Shown here: positions 28,303 through 37,472 of the stretch, one piece after another | Layout of the letters: every line of letters begins with the position of its first letter | Position numbering within the stretch: position 1 is the first letter of the stretch | NCBI GenBank assembly: GCA_029213045.1 | Contig: JARGPN010000009.1 | Span: forward strand, 677,719 to 741,718 | DNA length: 64,000 bases | Reading direction: 5' to 3' | DNA from: Alcanivoracaceae bacterium | Lineage (GTDB): Bacteria > Pseudomonadota > Gammaproteobacteria > Pseudomonadales > Alcanivoracaceae | Position numbers and translations under genes: made by a program | The notes under the pieces: generated by a model | Told to the model about the DNA's origin: nothing | The model's database searches: none | Seen by the model: the letters and a program-made list of their open reading frames with translations, nothing else

Positions 28303-29271
28303 ATGTCCAGGGATTTTCAGGCCACCGCCAAACGAGTCTTAGCCATTGAAAGTCGGGCCATTGAGGGCTTGATCAGCACCATTGATGAGAACTTCAGCCG
28401 TGCCTGCGAGATTCTACTCGCCTGCAAAGGGCGCGTTATCGTCACCGGCATGGGCAAATCCGGACACATCGGCAACAAGCTCGCCGCCACTCTGGCCAGC
28501 ACAGGCACACCCTCCTTTTTTGTACATCCAGCAGAAGCCTCGCACGGCGACCTCGGCATGATTACCGTCGACGACGTGGTGCTGGCGCTATCGAACTCAG
28601 GTGAAACCGGCGAAGTGCTGACCATCTTGCCCGTCATCAAACGCAAGGGCACCCCGATGATTAGCCTGACCGGCCGCCAAGATTCCACTCTCGCACGGCA
28701 GTCTGATGTGCATTTACACGTTGCGGTAACAGAGGAAGCCTGCCCGTTAAATTTAGCGCCAACCTCAAGCACCACCGCTGCGCTGGCGCTTGGCGATGCG
28801 CTTGCCATTGCCTTACTTGAAGCCCGCGGATTTACGGCGGAAGACTTTGCCATGTCACATCCTGGTGGCAGTCTAGGTCGTCGCCTCATTTTAAAAGTGG
28901 AAGACGTCATGCACGCTGGCGAACGCCTGCCGACAACGCCCATCGACTCCCCTATTGCCAAAGCATTGTTAGAGATGACCCACAAAGGGCTCGGCATGAC
29001 CGCCGTCCTCAGTAACGACGGAACACTGTGCGGAGTCTTTACCGACGGCGATCTACGCCGCATGCTCGACAAAGCCGTAGACGTCCATACACAAAAGATA
29101 AACGACGTAATGACCGTCAACCCGGTTGTCATCAGCGCGGGGCAGCTCGCCGCCGAGGCGCTGCAAATTATGGAAAAGAAAAAAATTAACGGCTTAATTG
29201 TGGTGGATGAAATGAATAAGCCGGTTGGCGCACTAAATATGCACGACCTATTACGTGCAGGAGTTGTGTAA
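28303..29271 (+). CDS. kdsD: D-arabinose 5-phosphate isomerase KdsD
   Basis: 322 aa; converts ribulose 5-phosphate to arabinose 5-phosphate for Kdo. N-terminal SIS domain (about 35-170; VIVTGMGKSGHIGNKLAATLAS, LALSNSGETGEV) followed by two CBS domains (about 205-322; VEDVMHAGERLP and INDVMTVNPVVIS). First gene of kdsD-kdsC-lptC-lptA-lptB; the stop overlaps the kdsC start by one base. Confidence 0.96.
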   Translation: MSRDFQATAKRVLAIESRAIEGLISTIDENFSRACEILLACKGRVIVTGMGKSGHIGNKLAATLASTGTPSFFVHPAEASHGDLGMITVDDVVLALSNSGETGEVLTILPVIKRKGTPMISLTGRQDSTLARQSDVHLHVAVTEEACPLNLAPTSSTTAALALGDALAIALLEARGFTAEDFAMSHPGGSLGRRLILKVEDVMHAGERLPTTPIDSPIAKALLEMTHKGLGMTAVLSNDGTLCGVFTDGDLRRMLDKAVDVHTQKINDVMTVNPVVISAGQLAAEALQIMEKKKINGLIVVDEMNKPVGALNMHDLLRAGVV

Positions 29272-29792
29272 TGACTCAATCTATCAACGCATTGCGCGCC
29301 AAAGCGCGGAAAATGAAATTAATGGCCTTTGATGTCGACGGCGTAATGACCGACGGACAGATTTATTTCGGCCCAGACGGCGAAACGCTGAAAGTGTTTC
29401 ATACCCTCGATGGGCATGGCTTAAAAATGCTAGCCGCGTGCGGCGTGACACTCGCCATCATCACCGGACGCACTTCCAAGATGGTCGCCAAGCGCGCCGC
29501 CGACCTTGGCATTACTCACGTAATACAGGGCCGCGAAGATAAAGGCGTTGCACTGGAAGCCCTTGCCGCTGAACTCAATATTGATGCATCAGAAATCGGC
29601 TACGCTGGCGATGACATGCCGGATATTCCCGCCATGCAATGGGCCGCACTGTCGTTTTCTGTGCCGAACGGACATATCAGCGCGCGCAGCAGCGCCGATA
29701 TCGTCACGGAATGCTCTGGCGGCGCAGGCGCTGTGAGAGAAATTTGCGACTTTATTATTGGCGCGCGGCCTAACGCAGAGTCCGACGCATGA
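29271..29792 (+). CDS. kdsC: Kdo 8-phosphate phosphatase KdsC
   Basis: 173-aa HAD-family phosphatase without a cap domain, acting as a tetramer to release Kdo. HAD motifs: MAFDVDGVMTDGQIYF (nucleophile Asp), AIITGRTSKMV, and GYAGDDMPDIPAM. Overlaps lptC by 4 nt. Confidence 0.96.
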   Translation: MTQSINALRAKARKMKLMAFDVDGVMTDGQIYFGPDGETLKVFHTLDGHGLKMLAACGVTLAIITGRTSKMVAKRAADLGITHVIQGREDKGVALEALAAELNIDASEIGYAGDDMPDIPAMQWAALSFSVPNGHISARSSADIVTECSGGAGAVREICDFIIGARPNAESDA

Positions 29793-30346
29793 AGCGTCAA
29801 GGCATTCTCAGTCTAACCGGCGTAGCTCTGCTCGGCTTGATCGTGCTGATGACCCTGCACGAATGGGATTACAGCTCCGCGACCAACACCGCCCAGCGGG
29901 AAGACCTGCCAACGCTCGTGATCGAGCAAATGAGCGCCATTCGCCACAACCCAGACGGAACGCCGCAATATCGTATCAAGGCGCAAGGCCTCACATGGTT
30001 CGAAGTCACCGACCGCTCAGAGTTAGAAAATCCGGACGTTGAAATGTTTGGTAATAAAGCTCGCTGGCTGGTGACCGCAGAAAAGGGTGAAATGCGTCAG
30101 ACGGAAAAACAAATCGACCTGCGAGGCAGTGTGCGTGCAAAGCGAACGGGTGACGATCCACTTTCCATCGTCACGGAACATTTGGTGTACCACACCAGCG
30201 AGCAACGACTTGTGATACCGACGTCGGTGAAAATCGAGCACATCGGCGGCCGCACCAAAGCGGGCAAACTCGATGCGGACCTGAAACAAGGCATTATTAA
30301 GATTCGCGGCGGAGTAGAAACGCGTTATGCACCGACTGCTGGTTAG
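29789..30346 (+). CDS. lptC: LPS export protein LptC
   Basis: 185 aa. One N-terminal membrane anchor (about 6-23, ILSLTGVALLGLIVLMTL), then a periplasmic beta-jellyroll that passes LPS from LptB2FG to LptA. Family elements: PQYRIKAQGLTWFE, WLVTAEKGEMRQTEKQIDLRGSVR. Overlaps lptA by 20 nt. Confidence 0.93.
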   Translation: MKRQGILSLTGVALLGLIVLMTLHEWDYSSATNTAQREDLPTLVIEQMSAIRHNPDGTPQYRIKAQGLTWFEVTDRSELENPDVEMFGNKARWLVTAEKGEMRQTEKQIDLRGSVRAKRTGDDPLSIVTEHLVYHTSEQRLVIPTSVKIEHIGGRTKAGKLDADLKQGIIKIRGGVETRYAPTAG

Positions 30347-30794
30347 CACGCTGGCATGCCTGCTTGCGATCAACGCAAGCGCGGCGGAAGGCAATCAAGA
30401 AATTTTGATTCGGGCAGAAAGCGCCACCCTCAATCAGGTGACAGGCGTTGGCTTGTACGAAGGAAAGGCGGAATTGCGTCAAGGGCCACGGCAACTCACC
30501 GCCGACCGTATTCGCATTCAGCTAAAAGATGGTGTGCCGTCGATTATTGAAGCCACCGGCAATTTAGTCACGCTTATCGAGACAGATGTTCTTGAGGCTC
30601 GTGGCAAACGTTTAATTTATAACGTCGCAACACAGCGCATACAAATTTTTGAGAACGCGTACGTTAATCATCATGGCCGAATTTTTGAAGGCGCCGAATT
30701 AGAGTATGACTTGCGCACCAAGCAAGTGGATGCGCGCGGTGGCGAAAACGGTCGAGTAAAGCTGGTGATTCCGGCAGAAGAAAACGTGGAGTAA
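30327..30794 (+). CDS. lptA: LPS transport bridge protein LptA
   Basis: 155 aa with signal peptide [19 protein letters not shown]. The rest is the OstA/LptA beta-jellyroll ([21 protein letters not shown] … [13 protein letters not shown]), which stacks to make the periplasmic LPS bridge. Lies between lptC and lptB; the P. aeruginosa homologue is called LptH. Confidence 0.94.
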   Translation: MHRLLVSTLACLLAINASAAEGNQEILIRAESATLNQVTGVGLYEGKAELRQGPRQLTADRIRIQLKDGVPSIIEATGNLVTLIETDVLEARGKRLIYNVATQRIQIFENAYVNHHGRIFEGAELEYDLRTKQVDARGGENGRVKLVIPAEENVE

Positions 30795-30798
30795 TTGT

Positions 30799-31524
30799 TT
30801 GAAAACGCTGAGCGCAACAAATTTAGCGAAAAGTTATCGCGGCCGCCGAGTCATTGAAGACGTCTCCGTAAAAGTGAATGCCGGCGAAGTTGTCGGTTTG
30901 CTCGGCCCCAACGGCGCAGGCAAAACCACCTGCTTTTACATGATCGTCGGATTATTGCCACCAGATTCAGGGCGCATTCATATTGATGATAGAGATATCA
31001 CGCGTCTACCCATGCACGGTCGCGCGCGCGCCGGCATTGGTTACTTGCCTCAGGAAGCGAGTATTTTTCGTCGCCTCACGGTGGCCGACAACATCACGGC
31101 AATTCTTGAAACGCGCAAAGATTTAAATCGCAAAGAGCGCGAACAGCGACTAGAGCAGCTACTACAAGAATTTCACATTACCCATATTCGCAACAGCTTG
31201 GGCATGGCACTGTCCGGCGGCGAACGGCGTCGTGCGGAGATTGCTCGCGGCCTTGCCACTGATCCTGCCTTTATTTTGCTGGATGAACCTTTTGCTGGCG
31301 TTGACCCGATTTCAGTCAATGACATCAAAGATATTATTCGTCACCTCAAACAGCGCGGCATTGGCGTGCTCATCACCGACCACAACGTTCGCGAGACACT
31401 CGACATCTGCGATACCGCCTATATTGTTAGCGAAGGGCACATTATTGCTGAGGGCGATGCTGATACCATTTTGGCCAATCAACAGGTACGCGACGTCTAT
31501 CTCGGGGCCGATTTCCGCCTTTAA
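30799..31524 (+). CDS. lptB: LPS export ATPase LptB
   Basis: 241-aa ABC ATPase that powers LPS extraction with LptF and LptG (encoded at 54495-56674). Start is TTG (30799) with GGAG 8 nt upstream, an uncommon start codon. Walker [10 protein letters not shown], signature [16 protein letters not shown], Walker [14 protein letters not shown] and H-loop ITDHNV are intact. Confidence 0.97.
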   Translation: MKTLSATNLAKSYRGRRVIEDVSVKVNAGEVVGLLGPNGAGKTTCFYMIVGLLPPDSGRIHIDDRDITRLPMHGRARAGIGYLPQEASIFRRLTVADNITAILETRKDLNRKEREQRLEQLLQEFHITHIRNSLGMALSGGERRRAEIARGLATDPAFILLDEPFAGVDPISVNDIKDIIRHLKQRGIGVLITDHNVRETLDICDTAYIVSEGHIIAEGDADTILANQQVRDVYLGADFRL

Positions 31525-31640
31525 CACGCTGTCCGATAAACAGCCCCATACACCTTTAGGCTTAGGCTTTCAAGAATAGGCACGAAAATTGCCTACTGGT
31601 ATCCTGCTTCTCGATTTCATGTTGCCACAACTGGAAACTG

Positions 31641-33128
31641 ATGAAGCAGAGCTTACACATACAACTTGGCCAACAGCTGAAGATGACTCCTCAGCTGCAG
31701 CAGGCTATTCGCCTGCTGCAATTGTCGGCACTGGATTTGCGTCAGGAAATCCAGGAGACGGTTGAAGCTAATCCGATGCTCGAAGTGGACGACGAAAGCC
31801 ACAACGAAGTGTCGTTAGACTCCATCAAAGAGAACTCAGAAACCGCCGAGAACCAAGAGCTCGACCTCGACAACAACGATCAGATTCCCGACGACCTCCA
31901 AGTCGACACCGACTGGGACGACATCTACCAAGGCACTCAGGGTACCGGCAGTGGAAGCGGCAGCCATAACGACGAAGATGGCGACGGTGACTCATGGGAA
32001 GCGCGTAACGCAGCGCCCATGACACTCCAGCAGCACCTGCACTGGCAGTTGAACCTGACGCCCATGACTGATGCTGACCGAACCATTGCCTACACCATTA
32101 TTGAAGCGCTCGACGCACGCGGCTACCTAATGTCGACGCTCGACGACATTGCCGAGACTGTGCGTCATGAACTTGAAGGCGAGCTACCCGACGAAACCTT
32201 CCCAGAAGAAGATGAAATGCTGGTGGTCTTACACCACCTGCAACAGTTTGACCCTCCGGGTGTCGCCGCCCGCGACTTGCGCGAATGCCTACAAATTCAA
32301 TTAAAACAACTCGCTGAAGACGTCGAATGGCGTGAGCTGGCGCTTGAGCTCGTGGATAAGCACCTCACTATTTTAGAAAGCCGCGACTATTTAACGCTAC
32401 GTCGTCGCCTCGGTGTTTCGGAAGAAGACTTATCCAATATCCTAAATTTAATTCGTGGCTTAAACCCCGCGCCCGGTGACGGCATTGTCGATGAGCCCGC
32501 CGAATACGTGGTACCGGATGTCGTTGTGCAACGCCAAGGCCGTCGCTGGCATGTGGAATTAAATCCTGAATCATTACCCAAAGTACGGATCAACGACCAC
32601 TACGCTGGCATGGTCGGCAGCGCGCGCAGCGAAGCGGACGGCAGCTACCTGCGCACACAAATGCAAGAAGCCAAATGGTTTCTGAAAAGTTTGCAAAGCC
32701 GCAATGAAACATTGCTAAAAGTGGCCAGCCGAATCGTTCAAGTACAAAAAGGCTTCTTCGAATACGGTGAAGAAGCAATGAAGCCCTTGGTACTGGCCGA
32801 GATTGCCGATGCCGTTGGCATGCATGAATCGACCATTTCTCGGGTGACAACCCAGAAGTACATGCTCACACCGCGCGGCGTGTTTGAATTGAAATTCTTT
32901 TTCTCAAGTCATGTTGGAACAGATGGCGGTGGTGAATGTTCAAGTACTGCTATTCGTGCCATTATTAAGAAACTGATCGCCGCCGAGGATGCCCGCAAGC
33001 CGCTCAGTGACAGTAAATTGGCCGACTTGTTAAACGATCAGGGCATTCAGGTAGCGAGACGTACCGTCGCCAAGTATCGTGAGGCGATGCGCATTCCGGC
33101 TTCGAGTGAACGGAAGCGACTGGCTTGA
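31641..33128 (+). CDS. rpoN: RNA polymerase sigma-54 factor
   Basis: 495 aa. Glutamine-rich activator-interaction region (LGQQLKMTPQLQQAIRLLQL), an acidic linker (about 40-115), core-binding domain, helix-turn-helix and the RpoN box ARRTVAKYRE near the C-terminus, which reads the -24 promoter element. It starts about 115 nt after lptB. An inverted repeat spans its stop codon. Confidence 0.97.
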   Translation: MKQSLHIQLGQQLKMTPQLQQAIRLLQLSALDLRQEIQETVEANPMLEVDDESHNEVSLDSIKENSETAENQELDLDNNDQIPDDLQVDTDWDDIYQGTQGTGSGSGSHNDEDGDGDSWEARNAAPMTLQQHLHWQLNLTPMTDADRTIAYTIIEALDARGYLMSTLDDIAETVRHELEGELPDETFPEEDEMLVVLHHLQQFDPPGVAARDLRECLQIQLKQLAEDVEWRELALELVDKHLTILESRDYLTLRRRLGVSEEDLSNILNLIRGLNPAPGDGIVDEPAEYVVPDVVVQRQGRRWHVELNPESLPKVRINDHYAGMVGSARSEADGSYLRTQMQEAKWFLKSLQSRNETLLKVASRIVQVQKGFFEYGEEAMKPLVLAEIADAVGMHESTISRVTTQKYMLTPRGVFELKFFFSSHVGTDGGGECSSTAIRAIIKKLIAAEDARKPLSDSKLADLLNDQGIQVARRTVAKYREAMRIPASSERKRLA

Positions 33129-33136
33129 CCAGTCGC
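33116..33136 (+). repeat. Perfect inverted repeat spanning the rpoN stop codon
   Basis: GCGACTGG (33116-33123) / CCAGTCGC (33129-33136) with the loop CTTGA, which contains the TGA stop at its end. No U-tract follows. In RNA it would form a stable hairpin at the rpoN end, perhaps affecting mRNA stability or read-through to hpf. Confidence 0.45.
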
Positions 33137-33240
33137 CGGGGAACTAACTGGGCCCTCTGCAACAATAGGCTGCACATGGCACTTAGCGTTTCCCACCGAC
33201 TCATCGTTGTCGGCCAACCTGGGCAGGAAAGGAGCCAGTC

Positions 33241-33540
33241 ATGCAAATAAACATCAGTGGTCACCATCTGGAAATCACCGACGCTCTGCGCACTTACGTA
33301 AACGAAAAATTTATCCGCCTAGAACGACACTTTGATAACATCACCAGCATTCAAGTCATTCTCTCCCCAGAACCGAAAACCCATAAAGCCGAATCCACCA
33401 TTCGAATATCCGGCGGTGAGTTATTTGCAACAGCTGAAGCAGGCGATATGTATGCCGCTATCGACATGTTGACGGACAAACTCGACCGCCAGATTCTCAA
33501 GCACAAGGAGAAATCCGTCAGCCGTAATCACGGTCACTGA
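33241..33540 (+). CDS. hpf: Ribosome hibernation promoting factor (short form)
   Basis: 99 aa; binds the 30S subunit and promotes 100S ribosome dimers in stationary phase. Opens MQINISGHHLEITDALRTYV; the ESTIRISGGELFATAEAGDMYAAIDML region is typical. AGGAG-type ribosome binding site 6-8 nt upstream. Always between rpoN and ptsN in this lineage. Confidence 0.95.
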   Translation: MQINISGHHLEITDALRTYVNEKFIRLERHFDNITSIQVILSPEPKTHKAESTIRISGGELFATAEAGDMYAAIDMLTDKLDRQILKHKEKSVSRNHGH

Positions 33541-33552
33541 CGTCTAATTGTT

Positions 33553-34026
33553 ATGCGAGTACGCGAACTTTTAACGCCTCAACATACCTACGTAGACGTC
33601 CATGGCGTCAGCAAAAAGCGTCTACTGGATCAGGTTGCGCAATTCGCCGCCGACACCTGCCCGGAACTTACCGAGCAACTGGTGTTTGATGCGTTAATTG
33701 CTCGCGAACGCCTTGGTAGCACCGGCATTGGGGAAGGCATCGCCATACCCCATTGCCGCATGGCCGCCTGCGACAAGCCGATTGGTATGCTCTTAAAGCT
33801 CGATGAAGCCATCGACTTCGAAAGCATCGACGGCAAGCTAGTAGATTTAGTGTTTGTTTTGCTTGTTCCAGAAGCGAACCCTGAACAACACTTAAAAACA
33901 TTGAGCCATTTGGCTGCACTGTTTAACGAATCCGGTTTTCGCGAGCAATTGCGTACCGCGACGACCTCCGAAAATCTTTATCAGCGAGCATCTTCCTCTG
34001 AAGAGGAGCTGCGCCTCGCCTCATGA
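33553..34026 (+). CDS. ptsN: Nitrogen PTS EIIA component PtsN
   Basis: 157-aa EIIA-Ntr protein. The phosphorylated histidine lies in GEGIAIPHCRM near residue 66; the LLKLDEAIDFESIDGKLVDLVFVLL core follows. It accepts phosphate from the HPr-like PtsO encoded at 34874 and regulates potassium, nitrogen and envelope processes. Overlaps rapZ by 4 nt. Confidence 0.95.
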   Translation: MRVRELLTPQHTYVDVHGVSKKRLLDQVAQFAADTCPELTEQLVFDALIARERLGSTGIGEGIAIPHCRMAACDKPIGMLLKLDEAIDFESIDGKLVDLVFVLLVPEANPEQHLKTLSHLAALFNESGFREQLRTATTSENLYQRASSSEEELRLAS

Positions 34027-34874
34027 AACTGGTCATTCTCAGCGGCCGCTCAGGCTCGGGCAAAACCACCGGCTTGCAAGCGCTAGAAGATCTCGGCTTT
34101 TATTGCGTCGATAATTTGCCGTTAGGTTTATTACCCACGCTGGCCACACAGCTAGAAAACGAAGAGCATCAGTTACAGCGCGTTGCCATCGGCATTGATG
34201 CGCGCAACCTCCCGCACCAACTTCTACGATTCGCGGAAGTACTGAACCAAGTGCAAGCGCTAAATATCGAGTGCGACGTTGTCTTTTTAGACGCCGACAA
34301 CGAAACACTACTCAAACGCTTTAGCGCGACACGTAGAAAGCATCCTCTCAGCAATGAACAGTTATCGTTAAGCGAATCCATAGCACACGAAGCCGAACTA
34401 CTTTCTGGCATTCGCGCGCGCGCAAACCTAGTAATAGACACCAGTCGCTTAGACGTGCACAGCTTGCGCAATTTAATTCGTGATCGCGTGGCGAATAAAT
34501 CCGAACATTTATCACTGCTCGTAGAATCATTTGCCTACAAACGTGGCGTACCCCATGACGCAGACTTTGTATTCGACGTACGCGTGCTACCAAACCCGTA
34601 TTGGCATGCGCATCTTCGTCAGCACACCGGACGTGACGGCCAAGTGCGCGAGTTTATGTACCAGCAAGCGGAATCCCACGAAATGCTCGACGACATTTTC
34701 TCGTTTCTCATAAAATGGTTGCCGCGCTTCGAAAAAAATGATCGCAGCTACATGACTGTTGCGATTGGTTGCACCGGCGGCCAACATCGTTCGGTATATA
34801 TCACCGAAGAACTTGTTACACGATTGCTCAAAGAAGGCATCGACGTTCAGAAACGCCATTTGGAAATCAGTTGA
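34023..34874 (+). CDS. rapZ: RNase adapter protein RapZ
   Basis: 283 aa. N-terminal P-loop ILSGRSGSGKTTGLQALEDLGF and VDNLP; C-terminal GCTGGQHRSVYITEEL. In E. coli RapZ binds glucosamine 6-phosphate and directs RNase E to the GlmZ/GlmY RNAs, controlling GlmS and so cell-wall precursor supply. The stop overlaps the ptsO start (TGATG). Confidence 0.94.
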   Translation: MKLVILSGRSGSGKTTGLQALEDLGFYCVDNLPLGLLPTLATQLENEEHQLQRVAIGIDARNLPHQLLRFAEVLNQVQALNIECDVVFLDADNETLLKRFSATRRKHPLSNEQLSLSESIAHEAELLSGIRARANLVIDTSRLDVHSLRNLIRDRVANKSEHLSLLVESFAYKRGVPHDADFVFDVRVLPNPYWHAHLRQHTGRDGQVREFMYQQAESHEMLDDIFSFLIKWLPRFEKNDRSYMTVAIGCTGGQHRSVYITEELVTRLLKEGIDVQKRHLEIS

Positions 34875-35143
34875 TGCTAGAAAGCACATTGCAGATCACC
34901 AACGTGTTAGGCCTACACGCCCGTGCGGCTGCAAAAGTCGTCTCAGTTGCCTCCCGTTACAGCGCGCGCATTCATATTGTCAAAGAAGAACGCTTGATCG
35001 ATGCTAAAAGCATTATGGCACTACTGATGCTCGGCGCGGCATGCGGAACGTCTCTTACCGTTCGCGTGGAAGGCGACGACGAGCAGCATGCCATGGAAGA
35101 GTTAACCGACTTATTCGAGCGAAAGTTCGACGAAGAACAATAA
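34874..35143 (+). CDS. ptsO: HPr-like phosphocarrier of the nitrogen PTS (NPr)
   Basis: 89 aa from the ATG at 34874 (MLESTLQITNVLGLHARAAAKVV). The phosphorylated His is in GLHARAA (residue 15). SIMALLMLGAACGTSLTV replaces the regulatory-serine region of HPr. It relays phosphate from PtsP (outside the window) to PtsN. Confidence 0.95.
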   Translation: MLESTLQITNVLGLHARAAAKVVSVASRYSARIHIVKEERLIDAKSIMALLMLGAACGTSLTVRVEGDDEQHAMEELTDLFERKFDEEQ

Positions 35144-35227
35144 AGCCAGCCCTCTGCTGCGCCGACAACGCCTGACGAACGCCACAAGACCTTGTACACT
35201 TCCTGCCGACGCAGGAGACGCTTTCCT

Positions 35228-36586
35228 ATGAGCAGTGACCGCACATCCAACAAACACCTGAAAGCCATTAACCGTGCGTTAAGTTCCGGCGCGCTCGGTC
35301 AGGTGCGTCATTTGCTCAATCAACTCCCCGCGTCTGACGTCGCTCACTTGCTCGAATCATCGCCACCACGGGAACGTAAATTCCTTTGGCAGTTACTTAA
35401 TCGCGAGCAAGGCACCGAAGTACTTCAATACCTTGGCGAAGAAATTCGTGGCGAGTTCCTAAAAGAATTATCTGCTGACGAGCTGTTGTTATTAGTCGAA
35501 GACCTTGAGTTCGACGACCTTGCCGACTTGCTGCAAGAATTGCCCGAGCAAGTTACCCAGCAGGTTCTTGCCGAACTCGACGAACAGAACCGCGAGCGCT
35601 TGCAGGCCATCTTGAGCTACCCGGAAGATACCGCCGGTGGCCTGATGAACACCGACGTTATCACCGTGCGCCCAGAAATCACGCTGGGCGTTGTGCAGCG
35701 TTTTTTGCGCTTTCGCGGCGACATTCCGGACACTACCGATAACCTGTTAGTGGTGAACCGGAAAAATCAGTTTATTGGCATTCTCCCGCTGACGCGCATT
35801 TTGACGTTTGATAACGGCACCACGGTGCGCGAAGCAATGATCACAGACATTGAGCCAATCCCGGCGGACATGTCCGACACCGAAGTGGCCAAAATCTTCG
35901 AACGCCACGACTTGGTGTCGTCTCCAGTTGTCGACGGCGAGGGTGTATTGGTAGGTCGTATCACTATTGATGACGTGGTTGACGTTATTTTGGAAGAAGC
36001 CGATCACTCACTATTAAGCATGGCCGGCTTGGACGAAGACGAAGATACTTTTGGCTCGGTGTTTCACACATTGCGCCACCGCGCCGTCTGGCTCGGCATA
36101 AATCTACTAACCGCCCTGGCCGCCTCAGCAGTGATCGCTCTCTTTCAGAATACGATTGATAAAGTCGTCGCGCTTGCCGTGCTCATGCCGATTGTCGCCA
36201 GCATGGGCGGCATTGCTGGCAGCCAAACATTAACGCTGGTTATTCGCGCCATGGCGCTCGGCCAAGTCAAAGCAGACAACAGTCGCTACTTGCTGATGAA
36301 AGAATTATCGGTTGGCGCATTAAACGGATTAATTTGGGCATCGCTGATTGGGGTTGCCGCAGGACTGTGGTTTGATGATGTCCGTATCGGCGCGGTTCTG
36401 GCCGCCGCCATGGTTATTAACCTAGTGATTGCTGGGGGAGCTGGCGCCATGCTGCCGATGCTTCTGAAGCGCGCCGGCATTGATCCGGCCTTAGCCGGCG
36501 GCGTTGTACTCACCACCATCACAGACGTCGTTGGTTTCTTTGCGTTCCTAGGGTTAGCGACCGTTTTATTTTTTAGCGTCGTTTAA
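35228..36586 (+). CDS. mgtE: Magnesium transporter MgtE
   Basis: 452 aa from the ATG at 35228, after AGGAG. N domain (about 1-125; EDLEFDDLADLLQELPE), two CBS domains (about 130-255; MNTDVITVRPEITL, REAMITDIEPIP) and five C-terminal membrane helices (about 280-452) with the pore motif PIVASMGGIAGSQTLTLVIRA. CBS and N domains sense cytoplasmic magnesium and gate the channel. Follows ptsO by 84 nt. Confidence 0.95.
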   Translation: MSSDRTSNKHLKAINRALSSGALGQVRHLLNQLPASDVAHLLESSPPRERKFLWQLLNREQGTEVLQYLGEEIRGEFLKELSADELLLLVEDLEFDDLADLLQELPEQVTQQVLAELDEQNRERLQAILSYPEDTAGGLMNTDVITVRPEITLGVVQRFLRFRGDIPDTTDNLLVVNRKNQFIGILPLTRILTFDNGTTVREAMITDIEPIPADMSDTEVAKIFERHDLVSSPVVDGEGVLVGRITIDDVVDVILEEADHSLLSMAGLDEDEDTFGSVFHTLRHRAVWLGINLLTALAASAVIALFQNTIDKVVALAVLMPIVASMGGIAGSQTLTLVIRAMALGQVKADNSRYLLMKELSVGALNGLIWASLIGVAAGLWFDDVRIGAVLAAAMVINLVIAGGAGAMLPMLLKRAGIDPALAGGVVLTTITDVVGFFAFLGLATVLFFSVV

Positions 36587-36624
36587 TCTCTTAAACCACG
36601 TAACAGAAAACCTTGCGCGCAACG

Positions 36625-37440
36625 CTAAGGCCGCACGTAAATATCGTGAAACGATGTATAGATCGAAATGAAAATAAGCGGCATCGCTATCAGCAAGCCC
36701 AACAATAAGGGCACCATCGCTGCCACCAAAATAAGCATCATTAAAATGCTATACAGCGTCATCGGAATTGCGTTCTTGAAACATCCCATAAAACTCCATT
36801 TCAGCGCACGACCGATGGTCATATTTTCATCAAGCGCTATCAATGGCACTGCAAACCAAACCGTCGCCGCATACAAAAAAAATAAAACGACTGCCACGAG
36901 CGCAATCGACATCACGCTGACAAACATATTCAGCGCCGCCGCATCAGGCATCTTTCCGGCTTCCATATCCGTAATGCTCTGCAAGAGCTGGCTGGATTCA
37001 CTGCCGAGCACACCCCAGAACAGCAATCCAGATACCGCCAACACCGCTAGCATTCCACCAAAACTAACAATTCCCAACGCTATGAGCGTACCGACTCGCG
37101 ATTGAAATCCGGCAAAAAAATCTTCAAAGCGCAACGACAAGCCGTAGTCGCTATTGCGCGCCATGATGTACACGCCTGCATAAATCAGCGGATTAATGAC
37201 CACACCAATAATAATGCCCAGAAACGGTATGGAACCGGCCGCCACGCCGACGAGCCACAACAGGAATACACCACCGATCCACAAGCCTGGGTTCTTGACG
37301 AAAATTCCCCATGCATCACTGAGCCAGCGAAACCCATTACCAATACCACGACGCACCGGCGCATGGAGAACCAAATCATCCAATGCTTTCTCAGTCACTA
37401 TCTGTGACTGAGGCTGCTGGTAAGGATTAAATTCGCTCAT
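36625..37440 (-). CDS. Uncharacterised multi-pass membrane protein (BPSS1780-like)
   Basis: 271 aa. A soluble N-terminus with Asn/Gln/Pro-rich start (MSEFNPYQQPQSQ), then about six hydrophobic segments (near 52-75, 76-95, 120-145, 170-195, 225-245 and 248-265). The stretch ALKWSFMGCFKNAIPMTLY resembles proteins annotated as BPSS1780-family. No enzyme motif is seen and I do not assign a function. Same strand as pmbA, 32 nt after its stop, converging on mgtE. Confidence 0.65.
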   Translation of the reverse strand: MSEFNPYQQPQSQIVTEKALDDLVLHAPVRRGIGNGFRWLSDAWGIFVKNPGLWIGGVFLLWLVGVAAGSIPFLGIIIGVVINPLIYAGVYIMARNSDYGLSLRFEDFFAGFQSRVGTLIALGIVSFGGMLAVLAVSGLLFWGVLGSESSQLLQSITDMEAGKMPDAAALNMFVSVMSIALVAVVLFFLYAATVWFAVPLIALDENMTIGRALKWSFMGCFKNAIPMTLYSILMMLILVAAMVPLLLGLLIAMPLIFISIYTSFHDIYVRP

Positions 37441-37472
37441 ATACAGATCCTTGTGTCACCAATACCGCGCAT

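Noticed and set aside
28317..29279. A 320-codon open frame antisense to kdsD
   Set aside because: It is a shadow of kdsD: Ser/Ala-rich, no recognisable domain, and kdsD on the other strand is unmistakable.
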